Part shown: positions 46,414 through 59,605 of the stretch, piece by piece
How the letters are laid out: every line of letters starts with the position of its first letter
Numbering within the stretch: the first letter of the stretch is position 1
Assembly (NCBI GenBank): GCA_013397075.1
Contig: VWZS01003940.1
Coordinates: forward strand, 434,001-498,000
Length of the DNA stretch: 64,000 nt
Source of the DNA: Rhabdornis inornatus
Taxonomy: Eukaryota > Chordata > Aves > Passeriformes > Rhabdornithidae
Reading direction: 5' to 3'
The notes under the pieces: generated by a model
The model's input: only the letters and a program-made list of their open reading frames with translations
Databases searched by the model: none
What the model was told of the DNA's origin: nothing
Translations under genes and position numbers: made by a program

Positions 46414-49400
46414 GAGACATGTATACGCTATTCCATCCTGACCTTAATGACGCTGCTGGATTTAGCACACTCAAGATTTTGCCCCCAGGATGTGTTTCTA
46501 CATCTGTGTATGTGGCAGAAGGCATAGGGAAGAGATTATTTTCCAGTTTTTGACAGCATGAGGGATTTCAGCACCAATGTTAGGCATACTGAATCTCCTT
46601 GCCAAAGTGAGATTAAATCTGCTCTCAAGAAGTAGTGGCATGGCAGAGACTGTCTCAAATGAGTGCTTTGAGATATCACTAAAGTCGAGCAATAAAAGGT
46701 GCCAAACAAAAAGGAAGTCTCTCTGATTAGTCTAACTAGAGATGAGGGAAGCTTGGTTACATTCAACCTGAGACTTTAATCACTACCCTTTTAGTCAGTC
46801 CTGTGTTTTCCACATATAAAAAATTAAACAACATGAAAAACATGGCTTATTTGTGGTTCTTGTCATTATGATTCCTGAACAGGCAATGGGCCTTAGGGGA
46901 GAATGAGACATGAGAAAGGTGAAATGGGATTTGAACTTGCAAGAATGTTTTCTGCATGCAACCAGGCTAATTCAGATCTCCAGCAAGTCCCTAATTCACA
47001 GACCACTGGGACAACAGAAGGACTGTACTGATTTCACAGGCTTTGCAGTTGACAATATAAATGCCCAAATTACATTCAGAGTTTTCTGAAATCTGAATTA
47101 GTTCAATCTAGAAAATTTACACCACAGTAAGCACTAACAATTCTTTTCTACACACACTTACTCTTTGTTCCAATATGCTTCATTTAATTTTAAATTTATG
47201 CTATTTTTCTTATGGGAAAAGGTTGCTGAGACTTCAGCCCTCTTGGGACTTTGCAATGCCAAGCATTCCTGGGTTATGCCACTCTTGTTCTACTTTGGTA
47301 GCCATTACCTTAGTAGATGTGGAATAGGAAATTAAAAGAAGTAAGTTTTCCTTGCTCAATATGGACAAAACCTTAGTAAATATCCTTCAGGAAAAGAAAA
47401 TGTAACTGGGTTTATTCATAATTTTTATAGATTTCCTGGAAAACAAGTAATCATAGTTTTTCAATAAGATTTTCATCTGGAACTGACTATATGGTCTATT
47501 TGCAGGCATAAACAAATGAAAGACACAAAACCTGATCAGACAATAGTCAACCCACCCTATGCTAACTGAGACATCCCCAGATATGCCTGCATGGTTTTCC
47601 AGGGGGAGCCCACAGTGTAAATGGTAACTGGGCCAAGAAACTGTCTTGGCAGCCCTAATCCTGTCTCCAGAGAAAATCAATTGCTAGTTGAACTGTAGAA
47701 ATCCAAAGGTATCCATTCTGCCCAGATTGTTATACACCAGGCAAGCAGCCCACTCAAAAATTTCACTCCCTGATAGCCAGAACACGTTCCAAAGATCTTT
47801 CCAAAGGATGGAACATGAAAGCTGTGTGAGAAATCTCAATAGCATCTACTGCTGGGGAAGCCATTGGTCCAGAATAATCCACAGCAAGCCTTGGCACACG
47901 GACTGGTGCCAACCTCCATGGCAGCTCTCCTTCACAGCACTCCTCCAAAGGGGTGCTCACAAATTTTGAGGAACACGCTGTTCTTTCCTCCATAACTCTG
48001 CATGCTCCCAGCCTATTTGTATGCTTTTGTAGCTCGTGTTGCATTCTGAAGGCTGTGATTATTAAATGCTGGTGTTTGCTGCTCTTTTCCCATTGAGAAA
48101 ACGCATGAGAAACAGAAATTATACTGCTACGTTAACACAGAATCAGGAGAAGGAAGTTACAACGAGTTCCCCAAAAGACAGATGATTCATACATTTCATA
48201 AAAATTGTACCATATGCATTAGCTATCATTCTCAGATAACGTTATTGTTGCAAGCACTGTTGCACATAAGTACTTCATTTATCTAAATCGAAACTTTACA
48301 CTTCTGTGCACTCTGCAGGTCCCAGCCCTACCATGATGGAGTTACTAGCATGATGTAGCAATGTATTATAGTGTCAGATCAACTCACATTTCACATTTTT
48401 AACTAAAGAAGATCAAAATAATGAAATGCAGCCATAGAAGGAACAACTGCTCTCATCTGCAGCTACTCCTGCTTAAGAGTTATTAAATAATAGCAATAAA
48501 AATGAGAGAATATGTTGTTATTGACAACCTGTATAGGCTGGAATAAAAGATTTATCTTTTAGTGATGCAATTATTTATTTCTACTAGATGAAACATCATT
48601 AATTTTTTCCTCTACTACTTTTTTGGTTCTCAATTGGCATTCAATATCTTCCTAAGCCCAGAATATGTTTCCACTTGGCCTTCAGGGGTTTGGGGTCTGT
48701 CTCACCCTCTCATTTTGATACCTCCATCCTGCCACGCAGCCACCTTCCTCATGAACAGGGTTGGTTTGTCTCCCATTCTAACAAGTTCCTGCCTACATTA
48801 AGAGTGGTGGGAATGTTGTCAGCATCAGTGGGGACTTTACCTTTCCAAACCTCTTGTCCCTCAGTCTGCCCAAATAAGACCTGTGAAGATGGTACTTACC
48901 ATGTGATAGATGGGAGCTGTAATGTCAACCTGCTTGAGCTGTATCATCCTCAAACACAAAACAAGGACTAGGAATGAGGGGTCACTCATCTCACAGTTTT
49001 GATGGCAGGCAGGCAAACTAAAACTAGATCCAAGAACGTGGAAATAAACATAATTTTAGTACACAACACTGTGCTCCAAGCTACCTGGCAACTGTTAGAA
49101 GTCATTTACTCACTATTCAGTTATTCTGTGAGCAGTAGGGAATCTACTGGGAGACTGACATGATGCAAGTCACAAAACGATCATTGTCACAAACCTGAGC
49201 TGACTCTGCTGGCAGCCTTTCACATTTCATATTTCCAGCTGTAATTAATGAGCCATTTTCCAGAATGCAAATAGAAGATTTTTAAGGCTTTTCTTTAAAG
49301 CTTTTTAGCTTTATTTTCCATTTGTGTGTTCTCTGAGATACAGGAAACGTAGAAATATAAGGTGGAATGACAACAAGATGCAAAAGGCATAGAAAATTAT

Positions 49401-49633
49401 GTAAATATGTTTAAAAAAAAGAATTTCACTTGCCTTGAGACATGTCAGAGTGCATATATTAACTTAATTTAACTTACAAATAAAACTGCCTTTCTTGCAG
49501 CTAAATTTGAGCCAATGCTTCACTCCACTTTGCATAAAGGCAAGGATGCCAAGACAATATTCCAAGCATGCAAATGTATAAGTCCAGATACCTCAAGACA
49601 GGAGTATTGCTTAGCCATCTCCGTGCAGTACAT
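46414..49633. other. Unassigned AT-rich non-coding stretch
   Basis: Open frames of 98 codons or fewer on both strands, none with a motif. No repeat family recognised. Confidence 0.45.
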
Positions 49634-49727
49634 TACCAAAAAAATACCAAAATAAAAAAACCAAAAACAAATAAACAACAAAAAAAACCCACCAAATGCA
49701 AAACAAAGCCTAAAACCCCAAAAAAGC
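49634..49727 (+). repeat. A-rich low-complexity tract with C interruptions
   Basis: About 95 bp composed almost only of A and C on the plus strand, for example accaaaaaaataccaaaata and caacaaaaaaaacccaccaa. No fixed unit is repeated. The overlapping Lys-rich plus frame (49568-49813) and Phe-rich minus frame (49520-49750) are artefacts. It could be the tail of a retroposed sequence, but no body is visible upstream. Confidence 0.8.
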
Positions 49728-50494
49728 CATATTGGTATAGCACCAAGCACTATTGTAGTGGGAGAAAGGGTGCCCCAAACCCTTTAAGAAAAGGCACAGA
49801 GGGCACTCAATAGCTGTTCTCTCTTTCTCTATGAACTGTAGCTTTCATGTTTTCCAAGACTTTTTACTGAACAAGTAAATCAATTGCCATTTTTCAAATC
49901 AATATTTTCTTGTCTTGAATGTCTTGTGCTGATAAAGCACTTTCAAGCATGACTTGAGTTTCTCTTTATGCTCTGCATTTAATATTATTATTGGAAACTA
50001 GAACTCTGTAATTGTCATGGCAAAATTTTTGCCACAGCATCTTCTGGAATAAAATTTAAATTTATTGTAAAGATGATAATTCATCAATGATGACCCTTTC
50101 TGATGGCCCTCTAGATTCAGCAGTATTTTGAAAAGCAAGAATTTAAAGACCAAGCCTACCAGTGCCAGTCTACTGTTTTTTCTGGCCAGTTTTTCACAAG
50201 TCACTCTAAGAAGCTATTTGATATTTCCGTGCAGCTGCAGTGTCCCAGCTGGAGTGTCTCTGAGGAAGCACAGACAGAGATTTCTGTTACATTTAAATTC
50301 CTGATGAAGTTTGACCAATTATTCTTCGTAATCTTTGAACTTGTCTTATGTCAAACTAACCAAACAACCCCCTCAAAATATCCAGCACGTAAAATTGGTT
50401 TTATATCATTATTTTAGGAGCCTTTCTGAAATGGCTCTGCCTTGCTCAGCTGAGCTGCTCAATATATTTATGACACTGAGCAAGCATTATAAGT
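49728..50494. other. Unassigned non-coding stretch
   Basis: AT-rich, short open frames, nothing recognised. Confidence 0.5.
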
Positions 50495-50695
50495 CCCAAA
50501 TCACAGAATAGGTCAGGTTACAAGGGACCACAGTGGGTCATCAGGTCCAGTCTCCCTGCTCAACCAGTATCATCCCAGAGCACATAATTGCATCCAGATG
50601 GTTCTGGAATACCTCTAGTGAGGGAGGCTCCACAACCTCTCTGGCAAACTGTTATATTGCTTGGTCACACGCACAGTAAAGAAGTGTGATGTATC
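50495..50695 (-). mobile_element. CR1 LINE 3' fragment, antisense
   Basis: The plus strand reads as a reversed CR1 3' end. Aaatcacagaataggtcagg (remnant of the octamer tail and adjoining block) is followed by ttacaagggaccacagtggg, then tcatcaggtccagtctccct, then gctcaaccagtatcatccca, then gagcacataattgcatccag, then cctctagtgagggaggctcc, then acaacctctctggcaaactg, then tggtcacacgcacagtaaag. All blocks are in the expected order with small substitutions. The copy is truncated on its 5' side, near 50695. Confidence 0.9.
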
Positions 50696-52837
50696 TATAG
50701 AGATATATAAAATACAGTACTTGATACTCAAAGCTTGAAAAATACTTAAAACTTTAAAATAAATCCAAAAAACCTCTTCATTTCCAAAGATTCTTCACTA
50801 TCTGATACTTCTTGGAGATGTCATCTTTAGAGTTCAGAACCAGAAATATCTAACTACTTTGTGTTTAGGGTGTTTCAGCAGGGCTGGGGATCATCTAGCA
50901 GATAAAATGAAGAGATTGCCTGAGATTTCTAGACCAATGAGAAATGCTTTTGTGAATCTGAACTTTCAGACACAAACATAGCATGAAACCTTTTGAAAAT
51001 CTTCTTTCACTCCCAAGCACATCACCCATTGAGAGGGCAAAGACATCATCATTAGATGGCATTTCTGCTGACTTCATGTTCACTCTTTGCAAGAGGTTCT
51101 GGCAAAATACTCAGAAAAGGAGATAATTTTTCTGAAACAAGTGGAGTATATGCTTCTATGTCAGGGTGCTTACGGCTGTAACTCTAAAAATATGGACAGC
51201 TTTTATATGGAGATCAATTAAAAGAGTGATGCACTTAGACTGAGAGGCAGTGACTTCATAAAACACAGAAAGCCCTAGAACAACACGATCCAGTAGTACT
51301 AGTGAGATTATAGTGTTGCCACAAATGCATCATTTAAAAATAATGCAGTACATCTCTGAAGAATATAGTTCAACTCAGATTTAATATGGGTTCACTGCTC
51401 TCTACTCCCAGATGCTATTTAAAAGAAAAAGCCAATATATTGAGAAAACATTTCAGAAAGCCTGAAATACATTTCAAGTTCCAGTAAAATAATTGGAACC
51501 TTCTAGGATTTGCTTAGTTATGCAATATAGTTAACCCTTAGTTAGTGATTTAAAACTTAGGCTAAATATATGAGAAAAGCCTGTCATTTCACTTGAAATA
51601 AGATTTTTTTTTCACAATAAGCATTTGCATTTCTTTTATATTTGAAAATTCCTATATCTTTTATTATGTTGCCCTGCCAAGTTAAGATACTTTAATTAAA
51701 TTGAAACCAGTTAGATGTGCTATAATCACCAGAGAAAAAAAAATATGAAAAACAAGTCTGCAATAAAACAAATCTTCCTTGAGACATTTTATCAAAATGG
51801 TGATTTTGAAATCTACTAACAGCTGTAGGCCAAAAAAGCACATGAAATCACCAGGCTAGCAGATCCAGAGGTCCTTTATCGCTAAAAGTGAAACTATAAT
51901 TTTAACAACAGTCCAGCCATTAAAGCTGTACTTCAAACAGCTAGCTAGTGGTCAAACTCCTTCTATAACATACTATGAAATAAAGTTATATAATTATAGT
52001 TATTAAAAAATGAAGTACATTTCAAAATGTACAACCTAACCTTTACAGAGGTTTGCAGAAATGAGGTTCATGGTGCAGGAGCTCATGCTGTGCAGAAGCA
52101 AAAGTACACCAAGTCTATGCTTGTGACCTGCTAATGCTGTGATGAACTGGGAGTCTCACAGCAGCCATTTCCAGAAAACACACAAAACGCCAACATTCAT
52201 AACCTCTGCTTCCAAAATGCAGGGTGCTGCCTGAGAACAAGGTTTGTTGAGCCACATCCATCCTACCAGCCCTACTCCTCTGCGGCTCCTCTGCAGCCTA
52301 CGTTCCTTCCCTGCCAGCAGGAGGGAGCTGAGCATGGACATCCCACAGGCAAATCTGCAGAGTCCACAGAGCACCCAGAAGACATGGAACAAGAGAAGGC
52401 TTTTGAGGAGGAAAACAACAAAAATTTGCACTGGAAAAAGTGGCATCCTGGAAATGGGGAAAATTTCCGTCCCACTGTACAGATGTCCCATTGTGAAAAA
52501 TGAAAAGCAAGCAAAATGCAATTGTAGAGAGGTTTGCTATCCTCACCTTCCTTCTGCTACTGCATTGCCTAAGTTATATGCTGGATTTTAGCATCTCTTC
52601 TACACTATTATCTGCACTGTAAGCCAGAGACCCGTGGATTAGATGTGTTAAGGAATTCAGGTTTTGGAGCAGCAGTCATTGCAGTGTCTGCCTTCCTGCT
52701 GAGTGCCACTTCCACTGGATTTGTAACAGGCAGAGCTGGGGAGCAAGGATGCTCCAGGGCTTGCTGAGAGACACCTCAGAGAGGTACCCTGAGAGCCCAC
52801 CACTCATGTGGCCACACCTGAGTCATAGTTCAATTAG
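50696..52837. other. Unassigned non-coding stretch
   Basis: AT-rich up to about 52050. Then comes a patch with overlapping open frames on both strands at 52156-52591 (121 codons minus, 115 plus) and no recognisable motif. Nothing was named as an exon or repeat. Confidence 0.4.
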
Positions 52838-53080
52838 CTTCAAATCATGCTGGGGGGATGTTTAGATTGGATGTTAGGAAAAATTGCTTCACTAAAAGGT
52901 TTGTCAAGCCCCAGAACAGTCTGCCCAGGGAAGTGGTTGAGTCACCAGCCCTGAAGATATTGAAAAAAATGTGTAGATGTGGCACTTAGGGACAGGGTTT
53001 ATGGTGGACTTGGCAGTGCTAGGCTTATGACTTGCCTTGATCTTAAAGGACTTTTCTAACCTCGAGGATTTTGTGATAAG
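52838..53080 (+). mobile_element. CR1 LINE 3'-end fragment
   Basis: Close agreement with the CR1 3' region. Ggggatgtttagattggatg is followed by ttaggaaaaattgcttcact, then aaaaggtttgtcaagcccca, then gaacagtctgcccagggaag, then tggttgagtcaccagccctg, then tgtgtagatgtggcacttag, then ggcagtgctaggcttatgac, then gatcttaaaggacttttcta and acctcgaggattttgtgat. The final octamer tail is only weakly preserved. A minus-strand frame at 52904-53155 is a shadow. Confidence 0.92.
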
Positions 53081-53767
53081 CATCAGGTTGGATCTTCTAG
53101 GCTGGAGTCCTCTCCTGCACTGCAGCTGTACATTGTACTCAGGCCTGGGTAACACAGAGAAAAGTCATTGCCTGTGTGACAGGGAAGCAGGAGGCTTCCA
53201 TTTTAGCCAAGTTACTAAACTGTGTACAGGTCTCACTTGTTATCCCTACCATCCTGCTGCAGGCTTTATGCTCAGAATGTTCCTCTCCCTTCCTGTTGCA
53301 GTCATATTCCTGGGCAAAAAGTGATTAAAAATCAGTGGACTAGAGAGAAGCTGCCTAATCTTTTAACCAGTGACTGGGAAACTTGATCAGAAGCATAGAG
53401 GCTTGGTTTCTAACTACTGCTCTAACAGCTATTTGTGTGCACACAAAGAAAATATTTAATACTTGGTGAACAGAAGTATGAAAATCTGTATGTCTAAAGA
53501 GCTAGATTAAGGAATGGTGAGTAAGGATCAAAATTTAGGGTTTAATATATGAAATTACTCAGTCTCATCTATGGATCCTCAAACCTTTATGAATTTGGGC
53601 TAATAATGGCAGACCTGAACCACAGGCCCTTCAGACTGCTACCAGACTTGCCCTCCTCACCACCAGCCCTGCAGATAACCATTTTAAATGCAAAACTGCA
53701 TTTATTCCTGCAGCAGCAGTGCTTTGACTATTTGTCAAACTGTAAAAAGCTATAGTAAAAATTAAAA
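53081..53767. other. Unassigned non-coding stretch
   Basis: Short open frames, no recognised elements. Confidence 0.5.
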
Positions 53768-53845
53768 ATTATAGTGATACTAGTACTAATACTACTATTA
53801 CTATAACTATTACTATATTGTTATTATTAATAACATAATAACCCA
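53768..53845 (+). repeat. Imperfect AT-rich trinucleotide tract
   Basis: A degenerate tract of act/tat/taa/tta trinucleotides, for example atactagtactaatactact and attattactataactattac. No unit is maintained perfectly. Confidence 0.7.
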
Positions 53846-54169
53846 ATGTCTTGTTTATTTCCTAAATAACTACCCAACTCCACATGGCCACTGCAGTGGC
53901 TGCCCACAGCCTTAGACATTGTCATGTAGTAATGTGCACACCCTTATCTGGGGGCATAACAATAATCTTAGACCTTGAGCAGCTTCATTTCATAGCCTGA
54001 TTTCCTCCGTATTCCCACTAAAATATTTCCCAAGTTTCTGATACATGCAGCTACCTTTACAGATGTACTGGTTTATTGCTTCATTTTTCAGGCATCCACA
54101 GAAATAGAAGCACATAAAATTTTGCCAACTGTTGTCTAAAAATAAAAAAAAAATCACATTATTCAGTCA
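53846..54169. other. AT-rich spacer, nothing recognised
   Basis: Unique-looking AT-rich DNA. An acceptor-like tttattgcttcatttttcag near 54070-54090 lies upstream of the long open frame described next, but no complete exon can be drawn. Confidence 0.45.
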
Positions 54170-54769
54170 GTGCATGAAACAAAGTTATACAGAAAATCAA
54201 ATTTTAAAAAAATAGCAACAACTGAATCACTGCCTCAGTTTTTCCATCACCTTTTTGGATATGTTTGGTGGTCACAGAGACTCCAGGGCTTTGCTGAAGC
54301 CCCATCTCTTCTGGTCCCTAGAGCCAAGTTACATCTGTCTTTCTCTGGTAATCAAAAAAGGGCTGCTTGTAAAATATTTTTTTCCTTTTATAAGTACTAC
54401 TGCCCTTTTTCAGGCAATGTCCTTTGCTACCCAGAAATCAGTTTGGTCATCTGTTTCTTGGCTACCTGCTCATCTGGCAGAATATTATTTGCTTGTCCTT
54501 TATCCAAAGATAACAAACTCATGCAGTTTTACAGCCCCGTGCTAAATATGACAGCTTTTCCAATCAGCCCTATGTGTGCCAAATCAAAAAAAGGAGGTTA
54601 TGTTGCAGATTTGGAAGCCAACATCAGATACAAGTGGATAAAGGTACATTTAGTCACACACAGACCCACCACATCAAACATGGATGCAAAGTCAACAAGT
54701 TTCACTGGCAAACTGATTTTGTTTAAGCTTTTGTTAAAGGGCAAATCTCCCACCAGTGTCAAAACATAA
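54170..54769 (+). other. 199-codon open frame, coding status doubtful
   Basis: This is the longest open frame in the window. It starts with ATG at 54170 and ends at TAA. The predicted protein is rich in Phe, Leu, Ser, Lys and Cys, has no obvious signal peptide, transmembrane pattern, repeat or family motif, and resembles a translation of AT-rich DNA. By rough estimate, a frame of this length is expected by chance about once in several windows of this size and composition. An acceptor-like pyrimidine tract lies about 80 bases upstream. There is no identified promoter, polyadenylation signal or neighbouring exon. I cannot call it a gene. Confidence 0.12.
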
Positions 54770-57700
54770 CATCAGCCAAACCTCATCCTTTTAAAATACA
54801 AGTACTGACAAAAATGGGAACAACAAATGCAAAAAGTTTTGCTGTCTTAATCCAGCAGCATCTGAAAACAAAATCCTGCAGCTTCTCTGCAGACCTCAGG
54901 CACAGAGCTCGTAAGACCAAAAACTGCTGTTAAATAGAATTTAAACTAATTGCCCCTGGTTACAGGATGTGAGGAGCAGCTATATAAAACTGTCCCTGTC
55001 TCCTGATGAAATCAGTGTCCGTGTTGTTCTGTGAACACATTTGCATTTTTAGCCTTTTCTTAATCCACAAAAGAACCTTACATGTATCAAAGTTGCATCT
55101 TGTCCTTGAATGCTCTTTTTTTCTCTAAACTCTTTAGTTTATTTGGTGGTTTATCTGTTTTTTCTGCTTTCTTTGAAGCCTCTAGATACCATCTGTGAAT
55201 TTAATTGATGTGCAAGTTTTCTTCTGTTATTATTTTCATTTAAACAGAAGTGAGTATTAGGCTCGACACTAACCCTCAGCAAGCTCCACTTTGCTGTTTT
55301 ACCCCTCATAGTTGCTTTGGTTTCTGATTTTTCAGTCAGTTTTTAATTAAAACTGCAATTATTACTGTGGGTTTTTTAAATAAATTGTTTTGATTGGATT
55401 TCCTTTGTTGAAAGTCTCAGATTTTTGCAGGAAGTTTTTTCCTTTACCTAATTAAAGTACAAATGAATCAAAGAAAGAAACAAAGTTTGTTTGGGCTCTC
55501 TTCAGCCCATGTGACCTGTAGCATATCTGGCTATATATGACTGCTTACATAATGAAGAGTTCTGTATTTGCTGTTCTGTAAAGGCAGTATATACACTTCT
55601 ATATATAGCATACTGCTATACATACTGCATGGAAGTTTAGATTTATAGGACTTATCCATGGCATAATACATGTTTACTTTTCACTATTATAATGACAGCT
55701 GCTTACTCTTGCTTATTTGAAGACATAGAATTTTACTATCAGAAGAGGATGTGGAAATCCTATTCCTTATCTCTTCTTCCTCCAGGTGAGATGGAAAGAG
55801 AACTAGCTCAATATTTATGTTTCCTTTCAAATGCTTTCTTGGTATAAAATCGCAATTCCCCATTCTTCTAGGAAAAAAAAATGCAAACTAAGTTTTTTAG
55901 TATTTCCAGCCAAATATTAAGCATAAATTAATTAAAAACCATAAAAAGGATTTTAATGCTGGTCACATATATCTCTCGTCTAGAATAACACTCTCTTACA
56001 ATGACAGTTTCCACCATGAAGCAGAGAGCGTAGAAAATGTTTGACAGCCAAATCAACCAGACCCTTCCTTGCTGTTCACATTGCCTTGTGCCTTGTTCAG
56101 GGTCACCATGAGATGACAATGCAGAAAACACTCCACTCTGGCAAGTGGATGACCACTGCTAATCCCAGTATTCAGAGATGGAAAGTTTGTGCATCTCCCT
56201 GTCCTTACAGCCACTTATAATTTTCAAGTTATTTATCAGAGGCAAAGGTGCTGACTTCACTTTGCTCTGTATCATTTCAGCTGAAGCACAATAAATGTTA
56301 TAAGATGACTGGAAAAATACCTAACACAACCCTGCATTCAAGGAAATAGTGTCATCAAAACTAGGAGAGAGAATTTTATTTAAAAAATATTTTGACTGAT
56401 TTACCTCTTGTGCTTTCAGGTCTGCCACTCATAACTCCACAAGGCTTGTCAAACTCACTTTTCCAAGAGGAAGATGTGAATTTTCTCCTTGTTCTGCTCT
56501 GAGACGAAATCAAAGAAAGTGGAGGTGACTTCTGTAATCTTTCAGTACACTAAATGTTTCTCTCTCTGCAGTTGAACGGCATAATTAAGAAGTCCTCATT
56601 TAGAGTTTGAAACTTTAATCATGGTTGTCCTAATGAAATCCTCTCTGGTTTGATGGACTTTATATTACTTCTCCTTGAGTGAACCCCAAACTGATTACTT
56701 GACAGGGAGCATTATCTAATTAATTATTTAGAGGAACAACTACCAAATTACACACAGAGATTGAGCAGCATATGGTGATCCAGTTTTAATCTTCTAATCC
56801 AGAGTTCAAATCCCAGGTGGGGACTACAATCTTCTGAATATTAATCTAATTGCACCTCTACTGTCCCAGAAAATGAGTTTCTTGTCCTTATGAATTTTTC
56901 ATTATTTAATCTGTAGTGAGAGAGAAGCCTACATCCATCACAGTTTGGAAAGCATGTACTACATGTCCACAAACTCCACTTGCTCACCCTATTTCTGAGC
57001 AGTTCTTCTACATTTCTATATCTTCTTGGCCCATAACACTGACTTCCATCATCACCCCCATAATGAAACCCTCAGCACTTGTTTGCCAAGGTATCAAGTG
57101 CTCTACTCTGGACAAGCAAGTCTCCATCAAACCTCTTCAATGTAGGAAACCCAATTTCTTACCACTTCCTTTCACCTATGCTCAATACACAGGTGACCCA
57201 TATGGACTTAAGGAAACATACTTGGGATTTTGAGATTTGTTAGCTCCGATAACTACTCACAAGTATATTTCTTAAAGTAACCAAACACTTGAACAGCTAA
57301 ATTAGGGTTCAACTGATTCCAAATATAAGTGTTGCTGCATCTTTTTCTTTTCTTTTTTTTCTAACATAGCCTAAGGATAAACCAACTTCAAAATTGTTTA
57401 CATATAAAAAAAACTGCATAACAGGGAGAATCAAAACACTGCTTCAAAATGTAGTGAGTGTTATGTTTTTCACCCCAAATGTCTGTGCATATGACACAGT
57501 GTCAGGCTAGAATTTGCGCGGCCTTAAGCTTAAGGACAGAAATAAAGTATTTAGAAAAATGTATATTCAGAAAGAACTCCTTTCAATGCTCTGCAGTCTC
57601 TTCATCAGAGCTTCATAAATGGCTCAAAAACCAACGTACAGCAAATCCTAAGGAAAGCTACATAAAACCATGTGCTGCATCCAGTCCTTAATTGCACATG

Positions 57701-59310
57701 ATGGCCCACAGCTTACCTGCACTCAATCCCTTTCACAGCACCATATGGACCACACACCTACCTCATTCACCAGCTATTCTCCCAAATCTAAACACTGCCT
57801 CAGAGTAAGTCTCTTCTAGCACCAACCCAGAGGCAATCTCCCTCCAAGCCAGGTGGAGGTAGGCAAGGGCAGCCTCACAAAAAGGCAGTGTGTGCTGCTA
57901 CCTATCCCTAAGGTCATTGACTACTTAAATCCCCACACGTGGCTTCAATCCATGAAGTACAAAAAGTATGGTTGCTCTCACACTGATGCAACAGGCTAGG
58001 TGAGAAAAGAGGCAAGAACCAGGTTGCATCTCTGGTTTTGCATCACAGGCTCCTGAGCAGAAAGCAATGATTGATATGAGCAATTAAAAAATGTGATTGG
58101 TATGGGACTGAAGAATGCAGTCCTACCACAAGAAGGATGTTTGAGCTGAGGTTTATTTCTCTCTCAGCAGCAGTCTTTCAAAGAGCTTTAGCAGAACTGC
58201 CATGAGGTGTTCTGCATAGGGTCTCTGCTACAGGATCTGAGAAAGGACAGGTTTCACTGACTGCCTGTGCTTGCCAGCATGACACCAGCAACCATGGGCT
58301 AAATGTTGCAGCAGAGGCAGGTAAAACCACAGTGTTGATCCTACCTGCTCTGTACTTGTTGTTTGCCTGCTTTCAACTCCACGTTGTGTGCACATTAGCC
58401 AGTTATTTGCCAGCTCTCTTCCTCCACAACTACAAGTTGTTTTTCACGTGTTCTGTGCTTTATTTTTTTTCCAAGTTTCTATCTTTTCTCTCATGCCATA
58501 AGTCTCTGAATGCTCTCATAATAAATAGATAGAATAACAGCCAACCTCTCCTGGGCTTGGAATGAGAGCGATTTATATTTACAAAAATACCCTAAATACA
58601 GGAGAGCAAACCCATAAAGTAAAAACTCTAGAATGTTCCAATCAGTTTAAATTTATAATTAACAGTACATGGAGGGCCTCTCTCATGTAAATGTATGCCT
58701 AAGCATCTGTTTTGAGCTCTCAACTCTAGATTCTCTAAGCAAAGAGTATGTGGTGTGGCTCAAGAGCCTGTGTTCCACACACACTTCAGGGCAAGATCAG
58801 CCACACCTGAAGGACTACTTCTTTCCAAGGACTACAGAAGTTGTTCAGACAAAGGTATCTCAGATCCATCATCCCCATTTGCTGGGCAGAATTCTACCCT
58901 ACATGTTTGAGCAGCAACAGCACAAACAAGTTTGGAGGCATAGGTAGGTTGGGGGCTTTTTTTTGGCTCTTTACCAGAAGAACCCAAATTTCAGATTTGT
59001 TGTGGGACTTTGGCCCACTCCAAATGCTCACAACTTGGGCCTGGTATTTCTCAGAGAAATTACTTCTGTGTCTCCTAGCAGGCTGGTGGCAAGGCTGTCC
59101 TCAAGGCGTGCAAAAAATAAAAAGGAAACCATGTGCTGCATGGGGAAATCAGAACATGCAAGTGGAAATACCACTCTCTAGCTCAATGAGAAAGAAAATT
59201 CTTCTTCCCTGTGGCTCTCGCAGCCCTTTCTGTGCAGTGAGACTTTTTTAGGAGTATTCTAAAAGGAGGCCTCATGCAACAGGGCCTGTAGAGTGCATAG
59301 CTAAACTTCT
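54770..59310. other. Unassigned AT-rich non-coding stretch
   Basis: At 56805-56822 agttcaaatcccaggt resembles a tRNA-type B box, but no A box or cloverleaf could be drawn. Open frames up to 136 codons (58841-59251, plus strand) have no recognisable content. Near 55585-55620 a gcagtat/atactgc pair forms a small inverted repeat. Nothing was named. Confidence 0.4.
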
Positions 59311-59375
59311 GAGGCAGAGTAGGCACCAAACCCAGATGTCCCATAGTCTAATCCACCTTTAAACCACTGTATCTA
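59311..59375 (-). mobile_element. Possible MIR-like SINE head, antisense
   Basis: The plus-strand sequence gaggcagagtaggcaccaaa, cccagatgtcccatagtcta and atccacctttaaaccactgt resembles the reversed tRNA-derived head of MIR-type SINEs (gcagagctgggatttgaaccca, ggtctcctgactcc, tctttccactata). Only about 65 bases match and identity is modest, so this could be any tRNA-derived SINE relic or chance. Confidence 0.38.
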
Positions 59376-59569
59376 AAGGACTTGCCACAGCATTTCCAGC
59401 CAGCTCCTCCTGCCACAGCAGCTGCTTTTCCTGTACCATTGGTTGGACTACCATTGGCAAAAGGCACGTGCCCTCCAGCAGATACAAGTGCAAAACTGCT
59501 GCTCAATCTGTACATGCCACATGGCCTTGAAAGCCTGACAGGGGTGCCAAAAGCTCGGTTTGTCTTTTT
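59376..59569. other. Short unassigned spacer
   Basis: GC-richer DNA with a 75-codon frame (59382-59609). Nothing recognised. Confidence 0.45.
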
Positions 59570-59605
59570 AATTTATTATTTAATAAATTATTTAATTTAT
59601 TTTGT
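59570..59605 (+). repeat. AT-only 12-bp near-tandem repeat
   Basis: Three adjoining 12-base units, aatttattattt, aataaattattt and aatttattttgt, make a 36-bp stretch that is almost entirely A and T. Confidence 0.75.

Noticed and set aside
56740..56830. tRNA gene or tRNA-derived SINE, from a B-box-like agttcaaatcc
   Set aside because: No A box at the proper distance and no cloverleaf could be drawn.
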